Positions 15,159 through 20,501 of a DNA stretch of 20,501 nt are shown here, piece by piece. This DNA is from DATJXG01 sp035500455 (GTDB lineage Bacteria; Acidobacteriota; Terriglobia; Terriglobales; Acidobacteriaceae): contig DATJXG010000462.1 of assembly GCA_035500455.1 (NCBI GenBank), positions 1 through 20,501 of the forward strand, written 5' to 3'. The notes under the pieces are model-generated. The model did not search any database, was not told the origin of the DNA, and saw nothing but the letters and a program-made list of their open reading frames with translations. A program made the position numbers and the translations under genes. Numbering within the stretch: position 1 is the first letter of the stretch; the number at the start of each line of letters is the position of its first letter.

Positions 15159-15358
15159 TTAGAAAGTACGCACTCCTATGTGCAGGCCTGTACTGTGCAC
15201 CCCGAGCGCCAAACCGGGGAGAACCCGCCAAACACCTATTTAGTAGAACATAACTCTTTTGGTTTAAATGCGTTACAGGAGTTCCGGGGCAGGCGTGTCG
15301 GAAGTAATGTCGGATTCGTCCAAGATGGCGCCTGAGACCATCGGAAGGGAAAACTATT

Positions 15359-15778
15359 TCACACTAAAGAAGCAACTTTCCTTCGTAAGGGCTTAACGGC
15401 GACGTGATTTGCCAGCGGGCGGGAGAACTTCAAAGCCACCAGATGATAGCCTTCGGCGTGCACCACGCGCAGCGTTCGCGCTCCCAGCATGCGCGCCAGC
15501 CGCGTCCGCGAATCCGGCGGAAGAATCGGAGCGCTGGGGATTTCCAGCTCCACCTGCGTGGAAACCGGCAAGGAACGCCGCACAGCGACCAACATGCCCC
15601 CCGCGGAGACGTTGAGCGCAGAGGCAAATTCCAGCAGGTCTTTGCCGCCATCGTCCTGACTGCGCACAAAGACAGGAATGGGCAACGGCAGGCGTGGCCA
15701 TTTACGGCGTTCGTTCTGGGGTATGATTCCGTTCAAACTGATCCTCGCAGATGGAAACTCTTTAAGCCTTTTCAGCAT
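15359..15778 (-). CDS. PilZ domain protein (probable c-di-GMP receptor)
   Basis: With the ATG at 15778 the protein has 139 residues, nearly all of them a PilZ domain. The two ligand motifs are present: RxxxR as RKWPR (residues 25-29) and NxSxxG as NVSAGG (56-61), followed by beta strands ending HLVALKFSRPL. PilZ proteins bind cyclic di-GMP and relay it to motility, exopolysaccharide or transcription machinery. A GTG at 15868 in the same frame would add 30 residues, including a cysteine-rich hydrophobic stretch (about residues 8-21); neither start has a good ribosome site, so the start is uncertain. It is divergent from the histidine kinase and upstream of the receiver-less activator. A sigma-54-like site lies upstream. 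Confidence 0.82.
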   Translation of the reverse strand: MLKRLKEFPSARISLNGIIPQNERRKWPRLPLPIPVFVRSQDDGGKDLLEFASALNVSAGGMLVAVRRSLPVSTQVELEIPSAPILPPDSRTRLARMLGARTLRVVHAEGYHLVALKFSRPLANHVAVKPLRRKVASLV

Positions 15779-15949
15779 CTTAGGGGCCAAATTATCAGGC
15801 CGTCGCAGGAATTTCAGGCAAAAGCAGCACAAAAGCCCAAAATAACAACCTGAAAGACGCCGAATCACCGCCGATTTCGGCTGTGGATATTCGTGTTATG
15901 TTCGCCATATGGCCGGATATTTCCCTAGTTTTTTCAAGTGATTGCAAGT

Positions 15950-15963
15950 GCAACCTTTTTACC
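15950..15963 (-). promoter_or_regulatory. Putative sigma-54 promoter for the PilZ gene
   Basis: Reading leftwards, GG (15963-15962) and GC (15951-15950) are exactly ten bases apart, the invariant -24/-12 arrangement. The -12 element reads TTGCA in full, while the -24 element matches only partly. Transcription would begin near 15938. The presence of two sigma-54 activators on either side supports the idea. Chance occurrence remains possible. Confidence 0.35.
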
Positions 15964-15990
15964 TACAGTGATAATTTCCCGGCTTTCTAA

Positions 15991-16018
15991 TTGACAGAAG
16001 GGAAAAATATGTCATACT
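15991..16018 (+). promoter_or_regulatory. Putative sigma-70 promoter of the kinase/regulator operon
   Basis: A perfect -35 TTGACA (15991-15996) is followed after 16 bp by CATACT (16013-16018), a 4/6 match to the -10 consensus. The leader of about 68 nt contains a small hairpin CGCCC-N7-GGGCG (16028-16044). Confidence 0.45.
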
Positions 16019-16092
16019 TGCATTCGCCGCCCTCAAAAGGGGCGTACCCGTTGGTTCCCTCCCCTCTGTGACAAGCTCCGATTCTTGCATAT

Positions 16093-17034
16093 ATGGTTCC
16101 TATGCCGACCAACACCGGCGTTTCGCCTGCGCCTGAGGCGTCCACGGAGAAAACCAAGATGCGGCAGGGCGATGTGCCTTTGCCCGAGGTCATCGCCGAA
16201 AATGCTCCGCAACTCCTCAAGGAATACACCAAGCTGCGCGACCGTTTCCTGCACACCACCAATGCGCTGGCTTCCGCCGCGCATGATTTGAAGACGCCGC
16301 TGGCGATCCTCAACGGTTACGTGGAATTGCTGCGCAGTGAGAAACTGGGCGGGCTCAACGACCGGCAGCGCCAGATTCTGAGCGACATGCAGGACAATGG
16401 TGCCCGGCTGCAAAGTTTCATCCAGGATTTCCTGACCTACAGTTCGCTGGAAACCGGCGAACTGCAATTGCACTACGAGCCGGGTGATATGAATGCCTGC
16501 CTCTCCGAAATTTGCCGCTTGTGGTCGCAGCGCTTCCAGGACAAGGGACAGGCTTTGTATTTTCTCGGCAACGACAAGCTCACGGAGTTTCTCTTTGACT
16601 ACGCCAAAGTGCAGCGCGTAGTGTCCAACCTGCTGGAGAATGCGTCCAAGTACACGCCCTCAGGAGGAACCATCTGGCTCCATGCCGAGCCGCACATGTG
16701 GGACCGGCGCGCCGCCAGCAAGCCGGACGTCGGCGAGGAGCGCCGCCGGCAGAGTAGTCCGGCTGCCAATTCCGTGAAAGTGAGCGTGGCCGATACTGGC
16801 CCGGGAATTCCCCCCGAGTGCCACATTGAAATCTTCGACGACTTTTTCCGCTTGCCGCGCAATGCCAGCCAGTCCGACGGCTCGGGCCTGGGCCTGGCCA
16901 TTGCCCGCCGCCTCATCACCACCATGGGGGGGAAGATTTGGGTGGAAAGTGAGTCCGGCGCGGGTTCAAAATTCTCCTTCGTCATTCCACTGAAACCAGC
17001 GTCCAAGCCGGCCGGCAAAGGGAAACGTCAATGA
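16093..17034 (+). CDS. Soluble sensor histidine kinase
   Basis: The 313-residue kinase has no membrane helix and no recognisable sensor domain, only about 40 leading residues before the dimerisation helix. The H box is SAAHDLKTPLAILNGY with phospho-acceptor His64. The ATPase domain shows the N box LLENASKYTP (Asn183), the G1 box VADTGPGIP (232-240), the F box region IFDDFFRL and the G2 box GSGLGLAIARR (263-273). A polar insert of about 25 residues rich in Arg lies between the N and G1 boxes. The start at ATG 16093 (or 16102) lacks a clear ribosome site. It overlaps the downstream response regulator by four bases (ATGA), so the two are a coupled two-component pair. The signal is probably cytoplasmic or delivered by a partner protein. 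Confidence 0.92.
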   Translation: MVPMPTNTGVSPAPEASTEKTKMRQGDVPLPEVIAENAPQLLKEYTKLRDRFLHTTNALASAAHDLKTPLAILNGYVELLRSEKLGGLNDRQRQILSDMQDNGARLQSFIQDFLTYSSLETGELQLHYEPGDMNACLSEICRLWSQRFQDKGQALYFLGNDKLTEFLFDYAKVQRVVSNLLENASKYTPSGGTIWLHAEPHMWDRRAASKPDVGEERRRQSSPAANSVKVSVADTGPGIPPECHIEIFDDFFRLPRNASQSDGSGLGLAIARRLITTMGGKIWVESESGAGSKFSFVIPLKPASKPAGKGKRQ

Positions 17035-18437
17035 AAGACAAAGCCAAGATCCTGCTGGTCGATGACGAGCCGGGGATGCAGCGCTATATCGGCACGCTGC
17101 TCGAGGTGGACGATCACAAAGTGGAAACCGCCGGCACCGGCGAAGAAGCCCTGGAAAAGGTGAAGAACGGCCTCGAGCCCGACCTGGTGCTGCTGGACGT
17201 GCTGATGCCCGGCATCGACGGCCTGCAGACGCTGGAGCAGTTGCGCCAGCTGCAACCCGGCATAAAAGTCATCATGCTCTCCTGCGTGAGCGACACCCGC
17301 AAAGTAGTGCAGGCCATCCGGCTGGGGGCGCAGGATTACCTGACCAAGCCGTTTCAGAAAGCGGAACTCGACACCGTGATCGACCAGTGCCTGGGGAAGA
17401 ACCAGCAAGCCTTCGCGGGAGAAGTCGAGGAACTGTGCGACGATGTGTTCTTCGTGGCGGCCAGCCCGCCGATGCGCAAGATCCGTTCGCAGGCAGCGCT
17501 GGTGGCCAATGTCGATATTCCTGTGCTGCTGCTCGGCGAAAGCGGCAGTGGCAAAGAAGTGCTCGCCCGGCTGATTCATAAGCTCTCGCCCCGCGCCCAT
17601 CGCACCTTCCTGAAGGTGAATTGCGCGGCGGTGCCGGCCGATCTTCTGGAGAGCGAACTCTTCGGCTACGAAGCCGGCGCCTTCACCGGCGCTACGCATT
17701 CCAAGCCGGGCAAATTCGAGCTGTGCAACAAGGGCACGATCCTGCTGGATGAAATCGGTGAAATGCCGCCGGGTTTGCAGGCCAAGCTGTTGCACGTGCT
17801 GCAGGACCAGCAGTTTTCACGTCTGGGCAGCCGCTCCATGGTTCGTGTGGATGTGCGGATTCTCGCGGCCACCAACATCAACATTCCGGAAGCTCTGGCC
17901 ACCAAGCGGCTGCGGGAAGATCTGTATTACCGCCTCAATGCATTCACGGTACAGGTGCCGCCGTTGCGCGAGCGCAAAGAAGAAATTCCGATTCTGCTCA
18001 AGCACTTCATGTCGCGCATGGCGGAGCGCTACGCGCGGGCGCCGCTGCCGATGTCTTCTACTATGCTGCAGGCATGCCTCGACTATCCATGGCCGGGCAA
18101 TCTTCGCGAGCTGAACAACTTCATCAAGCGTTACGTGGTGCTGGGGGACGAGCAGGCGGCCATCGCGGAATTGCGGCCGAAAGCCAACGCCGCCGGGGCG
18201 AGCTTCGATTCGGCAGCCAAACCATCTGAGGCCGATGGCGGGCTGAAATCGCTGGCCCGTACCGCCAAGGATGAAGCCGAGGCCGAGGCTATCGCCAGGG
18301 CTCTCGACGAAACCAACTGGAACCGCAAGCAGGCAGCCGCGCTGCTGAAGATCAGCTACAAGGCTCTGCTTTACAAGATTCGCCAGTACGGTCTCGCCGA
18401 AACCAAGGGCCACCACAGGTTATCGGCGGGAGCGTAG
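17031..18437 (+). CDS. NtrC-family sigma-54 response regulator
   Basis: This 468-residue protein has the full NtrC layout. The receiver domain (about 1-120) has acidic pocket Asp11/Asp12, phospho-acceptor Asp56 (LVLLDVLMP), Ser84 and Lys106 (YLTKPF). The AAA+ domain has Walker A GESGSGKE (169-176), GAFTGA (216-221) and Walker B ILLDE (237-241). The C-terminal Fis helix-turn-helix reads NRKQAAALLKISYKALLYK. A linker rich in Ala, Glu and Lys precedes the HTH. Its start codon overlaps the kinase stop, so the kinase at 16093 is its likely partner. The HTH differs from that of the receiver-less activator at 14073-15158 by only a few residues, so the two may share target sites. No NtrB-like nitrogen context is present. 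Confidence 0.94.
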   Translation: MKDKAKILLVDDEPGMQRYIGTLLEVDDHKVETAGTGEEALEKVKNGLEPDLVLLDVLMPGIDGLQTLEQLRQLQPGIKVIMLSCVSDTRKVVQAIRLGAQDYLTKPFQKAELDTVIDQCLGKNQQAFAGEVEELCDDVFFVAASPPMRKIRSQAALVANVDIPVLLLGESGSGKEVLARLIHKLSPRAHRTFLKVNCAAVPADLLESELFGYEAGAFTGATHSKPGKFELCNKGTILLDEIGEMPPGLQAKLLHVLQDQQFSRLGSRSMVRVDVRILAATNINIPEALATKRLREDLYYRLNAFTVQVPPLRERKEEIPILLKHFMSRMAERYARAPLPMSSTMLQACLDYPWPGNLRELNNFIKRYVVLGDEQAAIAELRPKANAAGASFDSAAKPSEADGGLKSLARTAKDEAEAEAIARALDETNWNRKQAAALLKISYKALLYKIRQYGLAETKGHHRLSAGA

Positions 18438-18459
18438 CATAAAGGCAGCACGGTGTTTC

Positions 18460-18486
18460 CTTCGCGACCTTTGCGTTCTTTGCGGT
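18460..18486 (+). repeat. Three 9-bp tandem units after the response regulator
   Basis: CTTCGCGAC, CTTTGCGTT and CTTTGCGGT follow one another, 23 bp after the stop codon. The 123-bp gap to the next gene otherwise holds nothing I can name, and no clear terminator was found. Confidence 0.4.
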
Positions 18487-18560
18487 TCAAATAACCGCGG
18501 TGGGCGCGGGGCACGCCAGAGTCTGATTGGCGGGCCATCAGCCTGATCGACCACCGCCCC

Positions 18561-18965
18561 TCAGACTTTCAACCAAATCACCGGAAATCCGTGGCCCAGC
18601 TTGCGGAAGTCGGAGTCGCTGGTCACGAGAGTGGCCTCATGCTCAATCGCCAGCGCAGCGGCAAAGCTGTCCACATAATAAAGTTTGTATTTCGCCTTGA
18701 TCTCTGCGGCATGAAATGCTCTTTGGGGCGTGACGTCCATCAGGCTGATGGGCAACGGGCGCACTGCGCTTACGGTCGCGACGGCGCGGTCCTTCCCATG
18801 CTCGCGAACGATCCACCCGTAAACTTCTCCGTAGTTCACCGCCGACATCAGAATGCCGGCGCGGCCGCGCATCGCCTCCTTCAGCAGTTCGCCGACTTTG
18901 TGAGCTGCCGGCGTCTTCTGCAGGAAGGCGAACAACGCGCTGGCGTCGAAAACGTAGGTTTTCAC
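18561..18965 (-). CDS. PIN-domain toxin, VapC-like ribonuclease
   Basis: The 134-residue PIN domain has the expected acidic metal-binding residues: Asp7 (YVFDASALFAFL), Glu47 (NYGEVYG), Asp99 (YYVDSFAAALA) and Asp117 or Asp119 (TLVTSDSDF). VapC toxins cut RNA, often tRNA or rRNA, in the cytoplasm when not held by an antitoxin. The start codon is GTG at 18965, overlapping the antitoxin stop (GTGA), which couples translation and keeps the antitoxin in front. The length is normal and no inactivating change is visible. Confidence 0.9.
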   Translation of the reverse strand: MKTYVFDASALFAFLQKTPAAHKVGELLKEAMRGRAGILMSAVNYGEVYGWIVREHGKDRAVATVSAVRPLPISLMDVTPQRAFHAAEIKAKYKLYYVDSFAAALAIEHEATLVTSDSDFRKLGHGFPVIWLKV

Positions 18966-19207
18966 GGAATTCGGTCAGGTTCGCGGCGGTGCTCACCTTC
19001 CCACTTGCTGAGCAGATCTGGCCCCTCGGCAAGGCAGCCCATCACACGGTCAACGTAGTCTTCCGTGATGGGTTGAAGCACGATTCGGCCAAATTGATCT
19101 TCCAGAAACCTTACCCGGGTGCCGGCTTGTATGCCGTACTTGCGTCGAAGCTCCGCCGGGACTACAAGTTGGCCTTTTGACGTAAACGTAGCACTTATCT
19201 CTTTCAC
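18962..19207 (-). CDS. AbrB/MazE-type antitoxin
   Basis: This 81-residue protein has an N-terminal SpoVT/AbrB swapped-hairpin DNA-binding domain (TSKGQLVVPAELRRKYGIQ, then GTRVRFLEDQFGRIVLQP) and a C-terminal tail (about 50-81) that would wrap and inhibit the PIN toxin. The start is GTG at 19207, with the promoter and operator almost touching it. The pair is organised antitoxin first, toxin second with a 4-bp overlap. Such antitoxins normally repress their own promoter together with the toxin. Confidence 0.88.
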   Translation of the reverse strand: MKEISATFTSKGQLVVPAELRRKYGIQAGTRVRFLEDQFGRIVLQPITEDYVDRVMGCLAEGPDLLSKWEGEHRREPDRIP

Positions 19208-19209
19208 GA

Positions 19210-19231
19210 CTTACATATTACTATAAGTAAG
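19210..19231 (-). promoter_or_regulatory. Promoter/operator of the toxin-antitoxin pair
   Basis: CTTAC (19210-19214) and GTAAG (19227-19231) form an interrupted dyad, with an AT-rich centre carrying TATAGT (minus strand, 19225-19220) as a -10-like hexamer. The site ends two bases before the GTG start, so the message would be nearly leaderless. An operator over the -10 fits autorepression by the antitoxin. Confidence 0.4.
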
Positions 19232-19268
19232 ACGGAATCTTGCTATCGAGTCGATTTGCAGCAAAGAT

Positions 19269-19339
19269 AACCACCGGGGCTGAAGCCCTCATCGGTTTGC
19301 GGCAAATTAAACGGCCCTAAAAAGGGCCGCTCTTCCACG
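19269..19339 (-). repeat. Dispersed hairpin repeat, copy 2, with second small hairpin
   Basis: Reading leftwards, CGTGGAAGAG (19339-19330) leads into a perfect 7-bp stem CGGCCCT-N4-AGGGCCG (19312-19329). A further hairpin GGGC-TGAA-GCCC lies at 19277-19288. The leader is identical to that at 13549-13558. The stretch fills most of the gap between the toxin-antitoxin pair and the next gene. Confidence 0.55.
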
Positions 19340-19379
19340 GAGATGTGCTGGTTCGACTGGCGAGCAGAGAAGCCTCTGA

Positions 19380-20501
19380 TTACTGTATGACCAATTGCAT
19401 TGTAGTCGTGCGGCTGGCGGAGCCTGAGGTCGCGGTCACCCCAACCGTGTAGGTTCCCGCGGGAGTTCCGGTGGTGGTCGTGGTGGTGCTGCTGGAGCCG
19501 CATCCCAGTTGCAGCATAGTGAGTGTCAGCAATGCGCCGAGCAACAGTGCTGCGAGCCACCGCCACTTTTTCCTGCTGCCCACCCCTATCCCGAACAGGG
19601 CCAGGCCGGATACCGGCAGCCATGCGACATAGAACGGTCTGCTGCCTCGCCGTACGCGGCTGGTTGTGGTAACTCGCGGCGTGCTGTCCACTACGATGGC
19701 GCGGCTTTGCGCTCCGGTGTTGAGGTTGGTAATGGGATTATTCGTTACGGTGCAGGTGGCCCCGGTGGGAAGGCCGGCGCTGCACGAAAGCGACACGCTG
19801 TTCGGGAAGCCACCCGTGGGTGTAACCGTGGCTGTATAGCTGACTGGCGTGCCGGCCGGCGTGCTCTGGCTCGCCGGCGCCACAGCTACGGCGAAGTCAG
19901 TGATGCTCGCAGTGGCGCTGGCGGAGGTCGAAAAGCTCGATCCCACCACGGTCAGCTTGGCCGTATTCCCCAGTGGCCCTGCGGAGGTCGGCGTTAACTG
20001 CAAGGTAACGGTCGCGGTCACGGGCGTCGTCGTGTTGCTGGCGTTGATCGTGCCCACCGAGCATGTAACCGTGGGCGGACTGCCGGTGGCGGTTCCGCAG
20101 CTTCCCGAAGTTGCGGTGGCCGAGGTCAGGGTCGCCGAGCCGGAAAGGGTGTCGGTGAAAGTAACTCCGGAAGTTAGGTCGCCATTATTCGTGATCGTGT
20201 AAGTGAAGGTGACGGTGTTGCCGACGCCCGAAGGAGTCGGGCTTGCCACGGCAGTCATCGCCAGATTTACGGTGGGGCCGAACTTGCTCACGAAGGCGTC
20301 GCTCGCTCCGCTGAGCGCTCCTTGCAGCGGAGCAGCCAGGGGAAAGTTGGTGGAAGTGGTATCGCCGGTGACGTAGGCGGCCTGTTCCGAATCTACGGCA
20401 ATTCCGGTTCCGCGATCCGTGCTGGAGCCGCCGAGGTAAGAGATGTAGTGGGTCGGCGTAGTGGAAATCGTGTCGATGCGGGTGACGAAGGCATCCGTGC
20501 C
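19380..20501 (-). CDS. SBBP/DUF11 surface protein with C-terminal membrane hairpin (5' end missing)
   Basis: The frame is open to the right edge, so only the last 373 residues are seen. They begin with a beta-propeller (SBBP) repeat (YLGGSSTDRGTGIAVD, then AAYVTGDT and DAFVSKFGP; residues 1-75). A DUF11 domain follows (about 76-190; TVTFTYTITNNGD), then an Ig-like domain (about 200-275). Next is LPVSG (295-299), a hydrophobic helix, the basic stretch SRKKWRW (309-315), a second hydrophobic helix ending LGC, a threonine run, and a last Ig-like strand pair (GTPAGTYTVGVTA). The protein is probably exported and held in an envelope membrane by the hairpin. A GTG at 20291 is internal, not the true start, because propeller sequence continues upstream without a break. 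Confidence 0.85.
   Translation of the reverse strand, partial: GTDAFVTRIDTISTTPTHYISYLGGSSTDRGTGIAVDSEQAAYVTGDTTSTNFPLAAPLQGALSGASDAFVSKFGPTVNLAMTAVASPTPSGVGNTVTFTYTITNNGDLTSGVTFTDTLSGSATLTSATATSGSCGTATGSPPTVTCSVGTINASNTTTPVTATVTLQLTPTSAGPLGNTAKLTVVGSSFSTSASATASITDFAVAVAPASQSTPAGTPVSYTATVTPTGGFPNSVSLSCSAGLPTGATCTVTNNPITNLNTGAQSRAIVVDSTPRVTTTSRVRRGSRPFYVAWLPVSGLALFGIGVGSRKKWRWLAALLLGALLTLTMLQLGCGSSSTTTTTTGTPAGTYTVGVTATSGSASRTTTMQLVIQ

Noticed and set aside
14448..15335. 295-codon plus-strand frame opposite the receiver-less activator
   Set aside because: The translation is rich in His, Gln and Arg, as expected for the antisense of an AAA+ gene, while the minus strand shows every AAA+ motif in order.
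17028..18416. Minus-strand frames opposite the response regulator
   Set aside because: They are antisense to intact receiver, AAA+ and HTH motifs and show the same His/Gln-rich shadow composition.
18505..18530. Sigma-54 promoter (GGCACG present)
   Set aside because: The -12 element is absent at the required spacing.
19600..19640. Classical sortase LPxTG anchor
   Set aside because: The chain does not end after the basic residues; it continues through a second helix and an Ig-like strand, so a standard sorting signal is not supported.

Overview
The window is a high-GC, densely coding bacterial segment that looks acidobacterial (Terriglobia-like). This rests on protein style, not on a marker gene. 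The clues are a very large Oar-type TonB-dependent receptor with an N-terminal carboxypeptidase-regulatory-like domain, a secreted SBBP/DUF11 protein with a membrane hairpin followed by a final Ig-like strand, several NtrC-type activators, and many small tandem or palindromic intergenic repeats. There are no rRNA or tRNA genes and no CRISPR array. I see no transposase gene, but there is one non-coding MITE-like element.

Region 1 (1-8858) is a beta-ketoadipate (protocatechuate branch) block. It holds an MFS transporter, a convergent BenM/CatM-type LysR regulator, a TonB-dependent receptor, pcaB and a fused pcaD-pcaC gene (pcaL). PcaB and PcaL would together convert 3-carboxy-cis,cis-muconate to 3-oxoadipate. 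The ring-cleaving dioxygenase (pcaGH) and the CoA-transferase and thiolase steps are not in the window. Upstream of the regulator there are two almost identical ATAC-N7-GTAT boxes and a third dyad with a wider spacer. ATAC-N7-GTAT is the operator class of BenM/CatM, so the sequence links the regulator to itself and to the divergent receptor gene. The receptor's position suggests outer-membrane import of an aromatic or lignin/humic-derived ligand, which is inference.

Region 2 (8877-13914) is housekeeping and envelope genes: an aldo/keto reductase, a TonB-like energy transducer, RmuC, a CAP-domain secreted protein and TatA. A roughly 187-bp element with perfect 18-bp terminal inverted repeats and a possible 5-bp target duplication sits directly against the stop codon of the TonB-like gene. 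An 85-bp nested stem structure follows rmuC.

Region 3 (14073-18437) is a signalling module. A receiver-less sigma-54 activator and a PilZ (c-di-GMP-binding) protein read leftwards. A soluble histidine kinase and an NtrC-type response regulator, coupled by a 4-bp overlap, read rightwards. The two activators have nearly identical DNA-recognition helices, and a GG-N10-GC sigma-54-like site lies upstream of the PilZ gene.

Region 4 (18561-20501) holds an AbrB-type antitoxin and PIN-domain toxin pair with overlapping ends, then the C-terminal part of a large SBBP/DUF11 surface protein that runs off the right edge. Copies of a shared hairpin repeat (CGTGGAAGAGC plus stem) occur near 13.55 kb and 19.33 kb in opposite orientations.
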